A stretch of 64,000 nucleotides of DNA from Natronosalvus vescus (GTDB taxonomy: Archaea > Halobacteriota > Halobacteria > Halobacteriales > Natrialbaceae), in contig NZ_CP099546.1 in the NCBI RefSeq assembly GCF_023973145.1, positions 2,914,001 through 2,978,000 of the forward strand, written 5' to 3'. Both the position numbers and the translations under genes were made by a program. The notes under the pieces were generated by a model. That model ran no database searches. It was not told where the DNA came from and saw only the letters and a list, made by a program, of their open reading frames with translations. This document shows positions 18,934 to 28,789 of this stretch, in pieces. Position 1 is the stretch's first letter, and each line of letters starts with the position of its first letter.

Positions 18934-20553
18934 ATGTCAGAGGATGACATTCCAGGCTTTGATCGACGTACCGTACTGAAATCCGCTGGTGCACTCGGTG
19001 CCTTCTTCGGTATCAGTGGACTCACCGTTGCAACCCCTGGCCGTAGGCCAGGGCCAAAAGAAGACGAAATCGTCGTCGGGATGGGGGCGAACGTCTCCGA
19101 CGCCGAAGCGACACTCGCTTCGGAACTTCCCGAACAGGCCGAGATCGTCCACCGCAACGAGACACTCGGCTACGTCGCCGTCAAACTTCCAGAGCAGGCG
19201 TCGGCGCAGGCCAGAGAGAACGTCAAGAACCGCGTCGAGGCCGTCCGGGGTGTGGAGTACGCCGAGGACAACGCCACCTACGAGGCGCTTTACACGCCGA
19301 ACGACCCGATGTACGGCCAGCAGTACGCCCCACAGCAGGTCAATTGTGAAGGTGCGTGGGACACGACGCTCGGCGATCCTGGTGTCACGATCTCGATCAT
19401 CGACCAGGGGATCCAGTACGACCATCCGAACCTCGCGGAGAACATGGACGGGAGCGTCTCCAACTACGGCTACGACTTCGTCGACAACAACGACGATCCG
19501 TACCCAGTTTCGCAGGGTGAGAACCACGGGACGCACGTCGGTGGGATCGCCGCCGGCGGCACGGACAACGGTGAGGGCCACGCCGGCATCTCGAACTGTT
19601 CGATGCTCTCGGCTCGAGCCCTCGGCGACGGTGGCGGCGGGTCGCTGACGGACATCGCCGACGCGATCCAGTGGTCGGGTGACCAGGGTGCGGACGTCAT
19701 CAACATGTCTCTGGGTGGTGGTGGCTTCTCCGATACGATGAACAACGCCTGTGAGTACGCCTACAATCAGGGATCGCTCCTCATCGCCGCCGCCGGGAAC
19801 GACTACGGTGGCAGCGTCTCGTACCCCGCAGCGTACGATTCGGTGATGGCCGTCTCCGCATTGGACGAAAACGAAACTCTCACATCGTACTCGAACAAGG
19901 GCAGCCAGATCGAACTCGCTGCGCCGGGAAGCAACGTCCTCTCGACGGTCAACTGGGACGACTACGACGAGCTCTCCGGCACGTCGATGGCATCCCCGGT
20001 CGCTGCCGGGGTGGCCGCGCTCGCGAAATCGGCCCATTCGGGCCTCTCGAACGACCAGCTTCGTTCTCATCTTCAGAACACGGCCGTCGACATTGGCCTT
20101 CCCGCGGATGAACAGGGACACGGTCGCGTAGATGCGAATCTCGCAGTCAATACTGATCCAGGTGACGACGGCGGCGACGACCCGGACGATCCCGACGATC
20201 CCGACGACCCAGGCGAATGTGGTGACGAGGTCAACACCGCAAGCGCCGAGGGGCACCTGAGCGGCGGCTGGTACGGGAACCCGAGCGACACCTACTCCTA
20301 CGACCTCCAGACGGACGATCCGTGCCACGCGACGATCACCCTCGATGGGCCGTCGAACGCGACGTTCGACCTGTATCTCACCCTGGACGGTCGAACGCCG
20401 ACGACGACCGACTACGACGAACGGTCGTACAACTGGGGTGCCGACGAGGAGATCAGCGTCGACCTCGACGGCGACGAGAGCTTCGGCATCCTCGTCGACC
20501 GCTACGACGGCGAGGGAAGTTACACCCTGACCGTCGAGGAACTCGGCAAATAA
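18934..20553 (+). CDS. halolysin-type subtilisin protease with PPC domain
   Basis: A 539-residue paralogue of the preceding protease. It has a Tat signal ([18 protein letters not shown]), a propeptide, triad D157, H201 and S351, and a C-terminal PPC-like domain. The PKD domain is missing and is replaced by an Asp-Pro linker ([13 protein letters not shown] near residue 415). ATG 18934 was chosen because it aligns with the start of the upstream paralogue; ATG 18919 and GTG 18913 would add five or seven residues. Propeptide, catalytic core and C-terminal domain are almost the same in both genes, so this is a recent tandem duplication or a pair kept alike by gene conversion. Confidence 0.9.
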   Translation: MSEDDIPGFDRRTVLKSAGALGAFFGISGLTVATPGRRPGPKEDEIVVGMGANVSDAEATLASELPEQAEIVHRNETLGYVAVKLPEQASAQARENVKNRVEAVRGVEYAEDNATYEALYTPNDPMYGQQYAPQQVNCEGAWDTTLGDPGVTISIIDQGIQYDHPNLAENMDGSVSNYGYDFVDNNDDPYPVSQGENHGTHVGGIAAGGTDNGEGHAGISNCSMLSARALGDGGGGSLTDIADAIQWSGDQGADVINMSLGGGGFSDTMNNACEYAYNQGSLLIAAAGNDYGGSVSYPAAYDSVMAVSALDENETLTSYSNKGSQIELAAPGSNVLSTVNWDDYDELSGTSMASPVAAGVAALAKSAHSGLSNDQLRSHLQNTAVDIGLPADEQGHGRVDANLAVNTDPGDDGGDDPDDPDDPDDPGECGDEVNTASAEGHLSGGWYGNPSDTYSYDLQTDDPCHATITLDGPSNATFDLYLTLDGRTPTTTDYDERSYNWGADEEISVDLDGDESFGILVDRYDGEGSYTLTVEELGK

Positions 20554-20718
20554 CCACTCGTCCACCACCCCCGTTCGCCTGTCTCGAGTACCGCTACTCG
20601 AAACGGGTAGGCAACGTATCAGACATCCGCTACCGATTCCCATTTTTGACGTCGTTTGTGGACGGCTCGTTCGAAGTCGACGAAAACCTATTACTACCCC
20701 GGCCGTGTTGGCTCGAGT

Positions 20719-21822
20719 ATGTCGCTTCAGATGCCGCCACTGCGTCGGGTTCACGACGATCGCGGGGCGAAGGTCACCGAGTTTGGCGGCTGGGAGATGC
20801 CGGTCGAATTCGACTCGATCCGCGAGGAACACCAGGCCGTCCGTGAGAACGTCGGCAAGTTCGACGTCTCACACATGGGTGAAATCGAGGTGGCAGGCCC
20901 GGACGCGACGCAATTGATGCAGCGACTCACCTCGAACGACGTCACCGCTCTCGACGTCCGCGATTCCCAGTACGCGGTCATCCCCGACACCGACGGCGTG
21001 ATCATCGACGACACCGTGCTCTACCGACTGCCCGACGCCGACGGCCACCGTCGCTATCTGTTCATCCCGAACGCGGGCAACGACGAGGCGATGGCAGAGC
21101 GATGGCGCACCCACCGAGACGAGTTGGGGCTCGAGGCAACCGTCGATAACCAGACCCAGGAGTACGCGATGTTCGCCATCCAGGGGCCGAACGCCCGTTC
21201 GCTCGCGGCCGACGTCGTCGACGAGCCGAAGGCGGTCGGCGACCTGGGTCGGTTCGAGGCGACCGACGCGTCGATCGACGGTATCGAGTGCTGGATCGCT
21301 CGAACCGGCTACACGGGCGAGGACGGTCTCGAGGTGCTCGCTCCCTGGGACGAAGCCGAACCCATCTGGGCGGCGTTCGACTGCCAGCCCTGTGGGCTCG
21401 GAGCCAGGGACACCCTTCGCCTCGAGGCCGGCTTCGTCCTGGCCGGACAGGATTTCGACCACGAGTCGAACCCGCGGACACCCTACGAGTGCGGGATCGG
21501 GTTTACCGTCAAACTGGACACCGAGTTCGTCGGCCGGGATGCGCTCGAGCAGGTAAAGGAGGAAGGCATCGAGGAGAAACTCGTCGGCTTCCGACTCGTC
21601 GACCGCGGCATCGCTCGCCACGGGTACGACATCCTGAACGGTGACGGCGACCCGATCGGCACGGTGACGAGCGGGACGATGAGTCCGACGCTCGAGGCGG
21701 CAATCGGGATGGGATACGTCCCGGTCGAGTACGCCGACGAGGGAACGGTCGTCCGCATCGACGTTCGTGGACGGAACAAAAAGGCAAAGATTGAAACGAC
21801 TCCCTTCATCGACACAGTATAA
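20719..21822 (+). CDS. gcvT: aminomethyltransferase (glycine cleavage T protein)
   Basis: A 367-residue T protein. It takes the aminomethyl group from lipoyl-GcvH, releases ammonia and forms methylene-tetrahydrofolate (or the pterin used by the organism). Family landmarks are [24 protein letters not shown] at the N-terminus, [24 protein letters not shown] and the C-terminal [21 protein letters not shown]. The start at 20719 follows a TATA-like CCTATTACT about 27 bases upstream, which fits a leaderless message. The stop overlaps the gcvH start by one base (TAATG). Confidence 0.95.
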   Translation: MSLQMPPLRRVHDDRGAKVTEFGGWEMPVEFDSIREEHQAVRENVGKFDVSHMGEIEVAGPDATQLMQRLTSNDVTALDVRDSQYAVIPDTDGVIIDDTVLYRLPDADGHRRYLFIPNAGNDEAMAERWRTHRDELGLEATVDNQTQEYAMFAIQGPNARSLAADVVDEPKAVGDLGRFEATDASIDGIECWIARTGYTGEDGLEVLAPWDEAEPIWAAFDCQPCGLGARDTLRLEAGFVLAGQDFDHESNPRTPYECGIGFTVKLDTEFVGRDALEQVKEEGIEEKLVGFRLVDRGIARHGYDILNGDGDPIGTVTSGTMSPTLEAAIGMGYVPVEYADEGTVVRIDVRGRNKKAKIETTPFIDTV

Positions 21823-22205
21823 TGAGCTTCGACACACCAGACGATCGACGGTACCTCGAATCGCACGAGTGGGCACTCGAAACGGACGACGGCGTCAAAG
21901 TCGGCATCTCCGACTTCGCACAGGACGAACTCGGCGACGTCGTCTTCGTCGAACTTCCCGACGAAGGCGACTCGATGACCCAGGAGGAGGCCTTCGGCGT
22001 GATCGAGTCGATCAAAGCGGTCTCCGACCTCTATGCACCGATTAGCGGCACGGTGACGGCCGTCAACGAAGACCTGTTCGACGCCCCCGAACTCGTCAAC
22101 GAGGATCCCTTCGGCGACGGGTGGATGCTCGAGATCGATCCCGACGACGAGAGCGAACTCGAGGCGTTGCTCTCGGCCGAGGCGTACAGCGATCAGGTCG
22201 CCTGA
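21822..22205 (+). CDS. gcvH: glycine cleavage H protein
   Basis: A 127-residue lipoyl carrier. The lipoylated lysine is K65 in [17 protein letters not shown]. The opening [20 protein letters not shown] is typical. It shuttles the aminomethyl group from GcvPA/PB to GcvT and is re-oxidised by dihydrolipoyl dehydrogenase, which is not in this window. It is translationally coupled to gcvT through TAATG. Confidence 0.96.
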   Translation: MSFDTPDDRRYLESHEWALETDDGVKVGISDFAQDELGDVVFVELPDEGDSMTQEEAFGVIESIKAVSDLYAPISGTVTAVNEDLFDAPELVNEDPFGDGWMLEIDPDDESELEALLSAEAYSDQVA

Positions 22206-22398
22206 TCCAACCGCTCCGATCGCGACCCGTAGCGTACGGCTCGTAGCTGTGTGCTGCCTCCCATTTTTGTGCGAACGCTGGATACACAGGAGTCACAGCC
22301 CGTCGGCGGCCGACATCTCGAGTTCGGACGCGTACTCGAGACCGGTGGTTGGGCTGTCGTCGGAGCCGTTGTCATTGGGCGACCGCGTCAATATCGCT

Positions 22399-23376
22399 TC
22401 AATGGGCGTAGGAATCGTCTGTACGCGGATCATACAACTCACTGGCGAGATCGATCAGGAGGTTTCCGAGGAGTCCGATACCAACAGGAACCAGCATCGC
22501 CCCGAGGATCAACTGTCCGTCGCGAGTATCGATCGCCGTGTACCCGACGTATCCGATACCGTTGATCGTGAAGATGTACTCGAGGACGTAGACCGTCAGG
22601 ACGAAGATCGAGAGCACCTCGGCGAACGAGAGCGAGAGGAGAGGGTACTTGGCGTTGGCCAGGATGTGTCTCGAGACGGCCGACTTGCTGAGCCCCTTCG
22701 ATCGAGCCAGTTTGACGAAGTCTTGACCGGCGTACTCGGCCGTTTGTGCGCGGACGTACCGTGACTGCGCGCCGAAGAGCGTCAGCGACAGTACGACGGC
22801 TGGGACGACGTACGCTTTCAGGTTCGTCGGGGCGAGCGGCGAGGCAGCACTATCGTACACCAGGCTGCCGAGGCCGAACTCGTAGATGGCGTAGCTGAAG
22901 GCGGCACCGGCGAGGAAAAACGCCGGGATCGCAGCGATCGCATAGGCACCCACGCGAACGATGGATTCGAGTCGCTTCGTCGACGCGGTGGCGGAGTAGT
23001 ATCCGAGTAGCGTACTCGCGATCGTCGACACGACGAGCGCTGGAATGATGTACACTGCAGAGACGAGCGTCGCATCGAGGACGACGCTGCCGACCGGACG
23101 CTCGTACGTGTGTGACCACCCCCAGTCGAACGTGGCGTATCCGATCATCCAGTCCAGATATCGCTCGTGGAGTGACCCATCGAGGCCGCGACTCGCCTGA
23201 TACGTGTCGACGGCGGATTGGGGATCGCCGCCGCCGGTGGCTGCTCCCCAGGCGGCCAACGTCTCGTTTGGATCCGGTGCCCAGTTGAGAAAGGCGAACA
23301 TCGCGGTAAGCAATAGCCAGATGACGACGAGGGCAAACAGGAATCGGTGTCCGACGAGTCTGATGACGGTGTTCAT
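22399..23376 (-). CDS. ABC transporter permease, DppB/OppB type
   Basis: A 325-residue inner-membrane permease with about six hydrophobic segments. It has the EAA loop that contacts the ATPase (YAGQDFVKLARSKGLSKSAV, near residue 225). It belongs to the dipeptide/oligopeptide/nickel family. It is transcribed away from the DppC-type permease at 23566, with 189 bases between the two starts. No substrate-binding protein or ATPase lies within the window on either side, which is unusual because these genes normally form one operon. The substrate cannot be told. Confidence 0.85.
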   Translation of the reverse strand: MNTVIRLVGHRFLFALVVIWLLLTAMFAFLNWAPDPNETLAAWGAATGGGDPQSAVDTYQASRGLDGSLHERYLDWMIGYATFDWGWSHTYERPVGSVVLDATLVSAVYIIPALVVSTIASTLLGYYSATASTKRLESIVRVGAYAIAAIPAFFLAGAAFSYAIYEFGLGSLVYDSAASPLAPTNLKAYVVPAVVLSLTLFGAQSRYVRAQTAEYAGQDFVKLARSKGLSKSAVSRHILANAKYPLLSLSFAEVLSIFVLTVYVLEYIFTINGIGYVGYTAIDTRDGQLILGAMLVPVGIGLLGNLLIDLASELYDPRTDDSYAH

Positions 23377-23565
23377 GGCGTCCGGTAGCGTAGAGGATTA
23401 TAACGTCGTGTAGCAAATACACGTCAACAACCCAACTTCATTGTTTCGGTGCGTGCAGCGACGACGGATCGTCACGGAGCTTCCGATGTGGTCGACCCGA
23501 TTCTGCTGCTACCAACACATTCATTGTGGACGAACCGGAACCAGAAGGTCAGCTGACCAACACGA

Positions 23566-24729
23566 ATGCCCGTTCCCGATGAGCCCTCCGGCGTCGATGG
23601 CCACCCGCTCGAGTCAACCGACTGGGCACGGAATCAGGGGAGTATCGGTTGGGACTGGTTCGACGTGTTGCGGTGGGGAATTCTGGCTGCAGTGATAGTC
23701 GCGGCAATCTCCGACACGGTGCTCGTTGATGAGTGGAACGTGCTCCCGGTCTCGATGGACGTCTTCGATTGGCTCCTGGTGATCGCCCTCACTGTTGCGT
23801 TGGTCGTGAGCGCGCCGGTTCTTTGCAACCGGGATCGGTTGCGGTGGCACCTCTCACGCTACCCGACGGATCTGCCTTCGGTGTTCGGGCTTGTCGTGGT
23901 TGGTCTCGTCTTTCTCGTGGGTTTTCTCGGCCCGTTCTTCGTTCCCGAACCGACGGAAGCGTTCGACCGGTTGAACCAGCCACCACTGTTACTGTCGGTC
24001 GACGAGAGCCTTGTCAGCTCCTGTCTGGGCGAGCAACGTGGCGGTGTCTGTCATGGAACCATGGACCACCCGTTCGGAACCGACCGGTGGGGGATGGACG
24101 TCCTCACGTACGTCGTCTACAGCACCCGAACGACCCTCGAGATGATTGTGCTTGTGGCGATGATTGCCGTTCCGATCGCGACGCTCGTCGGCACCGCCGC
24201 TGCCTACGGCGGTGGCTGGATCGATTCAGTGTTGATGCGGTACGTCGACGTGCAGATGGTCGTTCCCGCGTTTTTCATCTACTTCGTGCTCTATTTCACC
24301 TATGGGCCGAGTCACACGATGCTCATCGCCGTCTTCGGCCTCTTTAGTTGGGGTGGTATCGCCCGCGCCGTTCGCCTCGAGGTGCTACGTGTTCGCCAGG
24401 AGGCGTACGTCTCTGCGGCGAAGGCGGCCGGTGCCAGCACGCGCGCCCGAATTCTCGACCACGTGTTTCCGAACGTAACGGGGGTCATCGTCGTCTCGAT
24501 GACGATTCAGATCCCGTTCTTGATCGTCGCGGAGGCCTCCCTCTCGTTTCTCGGTCTCGGAGACGCCTACGTCTACTCCTGGGGTGATATCATTCGTCGC
24601 GGACTCGAGGACATCCACCTTCGGGCATGGATTCCGGCGATTCCGGGAATTGCACTCACGGTCACGGTTCTGGGATGTTATCTCCTCGGTGACGCGCTCC
24701 AGCAGATGTTCGATCCGCGAACGAGGTAA
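23566..24729 (+). CDS. ABC transporter permease, DppC/OppC type
   Basis: A 387-residue permease. It has an N-terminal hydrophobic part with three spans and a long external segment (residues 115-165) containing HGTMDHPFGTDRWGMDVL, the DppC hallmark 'GTDxxGRDVLSR'-like box, here with M in place of R. The core has the EAA loop EAYVSAAKAAGASTRARILDH, and the end SWGDIIRRGLED...MFDPRTR is typical. It is probably the partner of the divergent DppB-type permease. A pair of Cys (SSCLGEQRGGVCHG) lies in the external segment and could form a disulfide. Confidence 0.85.
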   Translation: MPVPDEPSGVDGHPLESTDWARNQGSIGWDWFDVLRWGILAAVIVAAISDTVLVDEWNVLPVSMDVFDWLLVIALTVALVVSAPVLCNRDRLRWHLSRYPTDLPSVFGLVVVGLVFLVGFLGPFFVPEPTEAFDRLNQPPLLLSVDESLVSSCLGEQRGGVCHGTMDHPFGTDRWGMDVLTYVVYSTRTTLEMIVLVAMIAVPIATLVGTAAAYGGGWIDSVLMRYVDVQMVVPAFFIYFVLYFTYGPSHTMLIAVFGLFSWGGIARAVRLEVLRVRQEAYVSAAKAAGASTRARILDHVFPNVTGVIVVSMTIQIPFLIVAEASLSFLGLGDAYVYSWGDIIRRGLEDIHLRAWIPAIPGIALTVTVLGCYLLGDALQQMFDPRTR

Positions 24730-24774
24730 TACGTCGTATGGGATTCGGATCCCAAAACAAGGAATGGCTCGCCT

Positions 24775-25485
24775 CTACTCGATCGTCGCGAGCGTCTCGA
24801 GCATCTCCTCGAGCGGTACCGTCGAGACAGCGAGGGAGTAGCCGTCGATTCGGGCCAGGTCGGCGGCGTGCTCCCAGAGGTCGTCCGCCTCGAGGCCGTG
24901 GAGGACGACGGCGTTCGGCGTCGGGTTGACAACTCGGAGCGCGACGAGGGGCGATTCGCCGCGGGTGACGCCGGTAAAGACGAGCAAACGGTTCGTACTC
25001 TGGCCGTAGAGCCGGAAGAACTCCTCACTCGAGAGGCGTGTGATCGCCTCGATGCTGTTGATGACGGTGTGACCGCTGATTCGATCCGTGCTTCCGGGTG
25101 CAATTTCCGTTGCCTCGATCGATTCGTACACGTCGGGGAGGTGGTATGTGGTCGCGTACTCGCGCAAGTCGTAGACGACGTCGCTTTCGAATCCCGCCGA
25201 GAGGACGCGGCCGTACTGTCGAATGCGGTCACCGCCTCGCTGTTCGTCGATTGCGAGCAATCCGTCGACGAGTCGTTTGATGACGCCGATGCCGGGACTT
25301 TCGCGGCGACCGCTCTCGTAATCGGAGATGACCGACGAGGAAACCTCGAGTTCGCCCGCCAGATCCGTCTGGGAGACGTCGAAATCCGTTCGCCACTTGC
25401 GCAACGTCGCGCCGGGGTCGCCGCTCAAGGTGATCTCGCCGGCGATCTTCTCCGCCAGTTCCCGTTTTGGCCCGCGTCCGCCCAT
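24775..25485 (-). CDS. HTH transcriptional regulator, archaeal COG1709 type
   Basis: 236 residues. An XRE-like helix-turn-helix lies near residues 28-60 (LRKWRTDFDVSQTDLAGELEVSSSVISDYESGRR). It is followed by a roughly 170-residue archaeal domain (LLVFTGVTRGESPLVALRVVNPTPNAVVLHG...) that recalls predicted archaeal regulators of COG1709. It probably acts as a dimeric DNA-binding protein sensing an unknown signal. The ATG at 25485 was preferred over one ten residues earlier because the family starts just before GPKRELAEKIAGEI. It converges with the DppC-type permease gene, 45 bases apart. Confidence 0.75.
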   Translation of the reverse strand: MGGRGPKRELAEKIAGEITLSGDPGATLRKWRTDFDVSQTDLAGELEVSSSVISDYESGRRESPGIGVIKRLVDGLLAIDEQRGGDRIRQYGRVLSAGFESDVVYDLREYATTYHLPDVYESIEATEIAPGSTDRISGHTVINSIEAITRLSSEEFFRLYGQSTNRLLVFTGVTRGESPLVALRVVNPTPNAVVLHGLEADDLWEHAADLARIDGYSLAVSTVPLEEMLETLATIE

Positions 25486-25661
25486 ACTAATCGGGGAGTC
25501 ACACGGCTGTGGCAAGTAGCTACCGGCATCGCTCGAGGGTATGTGTCTCTCGCCTGCTCGGTATCTCGCGCGTATTGCATCACTCGGGATTCCATGTGAT
25601 CACATCACTCGAGTTCGTCCACGGCAAACACTCAAGCGATCAGCGTCCGTGACTGTCGCTC

Positions 25662-26321
25662 ATGCCTTCCACTGTCGTCCACGTCGGACTGGCCGGGCTG
25701 GTCGGCGCTGCACTCCTCGGCGATCGGTTCGATACCAGGGCAATCCTGTTCGTCATGGCCGTCACTGCCATCATCGATCTCGATACACTGATCGGAATTT
25801 ATTTCCCGGGTACGCATCGTGCTGCACTGCACAATATTTGGGTCGTCGTGATTCCCGGTGTCCTCCTCTACTGGGACGCGAACGTTCGCGACCGGTCGTT
25901 CGTCCGCTCGAGATGGGGTGACTACGGCTACCGTGCCGGCTGGGTCACGCTCGTTGCCGTCCTGTTCGCCCACATTCTGCTCGATGCGTTTTACAACGGC
26001 GTGAATCTGTTCTGGCCGGTGTACGACCGATTCTTCGACCTTTCGGGGGCGCTCATGGTGACCGATCAGCGGGGTCTCGTCCAGACGTTCGTCGAACTCG
26101 AGTCGGGTTCTGGGGGTACGTCGCTCTCGGAATCGACGGCGAGAGGCACTACTGCCGACACTCACTACTCGACCGGCTTCGACCCCACGCGAGAGGAACC
26201 GCCCGAAGACGTCGAACGGATCTTTCCGATCGCGAGCTCCGGTGAACTGTTCGTCGTTTCAGTGATCGGCTATCTCACTGTCGGCTATCGAATCTACGAA
26301 TCGCGGCGACGGAGCGAGTGA
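25662..26321 (+). CDS. DUF457 (YdjM-like) membrane metal-dependent hydrolase
   Basis: A 219-residue membrane protein. The N-terminal TVVHVGLAGLVGAALLG and AVTAIIDLDTLIG carry the His and Asp of the DUF457 pattern (H6 region and DLDT), and HRAALHN supplies further His. Four or so hydrophobic segments are seen, with a Ser/Thr-rich outer loop near residues 150-185 and a last span before RIYESRRR. Family function is poorly known (predicted membrane-bound metal hydrolase). Confidence 0.75.
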   Translation: MPSTVVHVGLAGLVGAALLGDRFDTRAILFVMAVTAIIDLDTLIGIYFPGTHRAALHNIWVVVIPGVLLYWDANVRDRSFVRSRWGDYGYRAGWVTLVAVLFAHILLDAFYNGVNLFWPVYDRFFDLSGALMVTDQRGLVQTFVELESGSGGTSLSESTARGTTADTHYSTGFDPTREEPPEDVERIFPIASSGELFVVSVIGYLTVGYRIYESRRRSE

Positions 26322-26365
26322 CCAGGATCTACAGTCCTATGTAGGCGTCGACTGTATGGGAGCCC

Positions 26366-26935
26366 ATGGAACCATCGGTGACTGACAGAGCGTACGATCC
26401 GACAACCGATCGCCAGGCGCTGTGGGAACTCAAGCGTGGATTCGAACTCGGTCTCGGTGAGGGGACTGGCGACGACGAGAAAACGCAGCAGTACGAGGCG
26501 AAACTCGACGACGAGTATCGCGACGGCTATCTCGAGTGGGTCGAACGCTGTCAGGCGTCGGAGCCGGATGCCGTCACTGTGGCCGTGCGTTCGGATCCAA
26601 ATATGGACTCGAATGTGGACACAGACTCGAACACGAATGCAGGAGCATCGAACCCCACACCATCGCTCGTCGGCTACGTATTCGTCCTGCCCCAGGATCA
26701 CGCCTACATCTGGGACGCCGCCGTCCTCAACGAACTCTACGTTCGACCCGCGTTCCGCGGTACTGGCGTCGCAGACGGCCTCATGGAACGGGCGATCGAA
26801 ACTGCTCGCGAACAATCGCTCCCGCTCGAGCGACTGGTTCTCGACGTCGATCGCGAAAACGACCGTGCACAGGCGTTTTACGACCGCCACGGGTTCGACC
26901 ACTGGGGCGAGATGGTCGCCCGGCCGCTCGAGTGA
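26366..26935 (+). CDS. GNAT family N-acetyltransferase
   Basis: A 189-residue GNAT enzyme. The acetyl-CoA-binding loop is in LYVRPAFRGTGVADGLMERAIETA (motif A, residues 127-150). Then come a beta strand LERLVLDVDRENDRAQAFYDRHGF and a final strand. The acceptor is unknown. Residues about 76-95 are an Asn/Asp/Ser-rich run (NMDSNVDTDSNTNAGASN) inserted between two beta strands, and are probably a flexible surface loop that arose by expansion of a short repeat. Confidence 0.85.
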   Translation: MEPSVTDRAYDPTTDRQALWELKRGFELGLGEGTGDDEKTQQYEAKLDDEYRDGYLEWVERCQASEPDAVTVAVRSDPNMDSNVDTDSNTNAGASNPTPSLVGYVFVLPQDHAYIWDAAVLNELYVRPAFRGTGVADGLMERAIETAREQSLPLERLVLDVDRENDRAQAFYDRHGFDHWGEMVARPLE

Positions 26936-27088
26936 GGCGGGTGCGTCCTTTCCCGTCGAGGCCGAGGTCGGGATCGCGACGCATCGTCTGATCTGTTGGC
27001 GTTGCTTCCTGGTGACTGCCGAGTCGCAAGGGTACCCAGCGGTAACTCGTTCCACCAGTCCGTATCAATCGACGGGCTGATCGTGACG

Positions 27089-27754
27089 CTACCCACGAGA
27101 AAACTTTCGCACGAGTACGCCACCGACGGCCCCGAACGTCAGCGGATAGACGATCCCGACGATGAGAATCGACTCGAGCGGGGCGGGACGGATGACCCCG
27201 CCTTCGACCGGCACCGTGGATACAAGGACGGCGACGATCGTCGCGAGCAGGTAGCCGATGGCGATCATCGCGCCGACGATCGACGCGTCGGTGTGTGTCT
27301 CGAGCGTTTCGACACGACGGGCGGTGATGGCTGAGCCCGCTAGTGCGAGGACGACCGGGGGGAGGATCAAGAGCAGCCACTCGTTCCCGCCACCGTGGGT
27401 GACGGCATTTTGCTCGGCCCGAAGGAGGCTGTACAATCCCTGCTGTGGAATCAGAGTCGGGACGCCGTGTGCGTTGACGTACGTCCAGGCGACGAGTTCG
27501 GCGGTGAGGGTCTCGCCAGTAGCCGATTCGAGAATCTCCGTCCGGAGGTCGCTCCGAATCGTCGAACCAGCGAGGAGGTAGGTGAGGGCGTAGCCGACGG
27601 CCCAGGCAGCAGTTCCGGCGGACGCCCCCTCGAGGAGTGGCTGTAGGTCGTTCTCGTCGGCCGTGGCGTTGCCGTCGGTGTCTGCATCGACACCGCCCTC
27701 GATCTCGGCGTTAGCGTCGCCCTTCGCTTCGTTCTCGGGATCCCGCCCAGACAT
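27089..27754 (-). CDS. haloarchaeal four-span membrane protein
   Basis: 221 residues. An acidic, low-complexity N-terminus (residues 1-40) is followed by four hydrophobic segments (about 48-65, 125-145, 160-182 and 195-215) and a short basic tail. It resembles a haloarchaeal family of unknown function. No catalytic motif is seen. It converges with the GNAT gene across 150 bases. Confidence 0.65.
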   Translation of the reverse strand: MSGRDPENEAKGDANAEIEGGVDADTDGNATADENDLQPLLEGASAGTAAWAVGYALTYLLAGSTIRSDLRTEILESATGETLTAELVAWTYVNAHGVPTLIPQQGLYSLLRAEQNAVTHGGGNEWLLLILPPVVLALAGSAITARRVETLETHTDASIVGAMIAIGYLLATIVAVLVSTVPVEGGVIRPAPLESILIVGIVYPLTFGAVGGVLVRKFSRG

Positions 27755-28491
27755 TGACGCTTCTTTCCCGTGGGCGATGAAAATCGTTGTGTTCGGTTGA
27801 CCTGTCGCTGGCGGAGTGCTGGTACGGTGAACGGTCGCGTGTTGGATCGGGTGGACGAACCGTCAATCGATTCCGATAGCACGGTCTCGAGTTCGAAATT
27901 GTTCGGTCGCGTGACTCGTCGATTCCTGATATCGACGTCCGTTCGAATAGGAGTGGGCCACCGTCGCGGCTACCCAGCCACGAACAGCCGCGGGTGGCAC
28001 GAGTGTTGAGCATGAGTGATCCACCATGACGCGCTTATGAAGAACGCATCATGTGGCGTGCAAACCGACCGGTTCGCAGACCACGTGCACTCACTGGGTT
28101 GGTGTGCGGGCAATACGTCGCGTCGTCGGGGTGTTCCCGTCGACAGATGGGTATTGGACGTATTGGGTAATAAACTCGGTTGAAGTAACGAATATTCCTG
28201 GTAGCCACCCAATATGTGTTTGAACGTTTGTACAATACCAAAATAAATGATGATCGTCTCATCCTAACTCGCCTTTGCTCGGAGAAGTACCGGATCGGTC
28301 ACTGAGCTATACGGCGTCGGGTATTACTGCACGTAGCGCTTACCGGGTGGTTCCACCCGTCGAACTGGTCGTGGACGTCCTCGAAGCGGACTGTTCGTTC
28401 TCGTGAAAACGCGGTACCACCCGTCCACTACTGTCGCGCTGGTTCACGGCTTTACAGCGACGGTGGTACAGCAGAAGCGGATTCCAGTTTC
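27755..28491. other. intergenic, no gene recognised
   Basis: About 740 bases. The part around 28100-28270 is AT-richer and the rest is GC-rich. Small frames at 27770-28009 and 28035-28262 do not have haloarchaeal codon bias. Nothing convincing is seen. The stretch runs into the 3' end of the interrupted DUF4234 gene. Confidence 0.45.
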
Positions 28492-28754
28492 TCAGACGGG
28501 ATTCGCGGCGACGTCGTTGATCCCGGTCTGGACGAGATACCACAGGATCGGCGGAAACACGAGTTCGGCGAGGAACAACAGCAAGCCGCTCTCGTCGACG
28601 ACGGCCTCACAATCCTTGGCGAACCACCAGAGGATGACGAGATTGACGATCGGGATGAACAGGCCGATAAACCGCAGCAGTGGACTGTACTCCGCGTCCG
28701 TCCCGACCTCGAGCTGGACGAACGTGATGTAATACCAGTACGGGATGTGAACCG

Positions 28755-28775
28755 CCTCGGGGTCAAGCCCCGAGG
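28755..28775. repeat. IS left subterminal hairpin
   Basis: CCTCGGGG TCAAG CCCCGAGG, a perfect 8-bp stem. It lies just downstream of tnpB, where the guide RNA scaffold and the transposase-recognised end are expected. Confidence 0.75.
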
Positions 28776-28789
28776 CTTCTTCGCGTGGT

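Noticed and set aside
20656-20718. A 21-residue N-terminal extension of GcvT.
   Set aside because: The family starts just before [12 protein letters not shown], and the extension would run through the TATA-like box placed for a leaderless start at 20719.
18937-20832. A 631-codon minus-strand frame opposite the second halolysin and the gcvT start.
   Set aside because: It is antisense to a clear protease with intact triad, is low in acidic content typical for haloarchaea, and runs across a gene boundary. It is an opposite-strand shadow.
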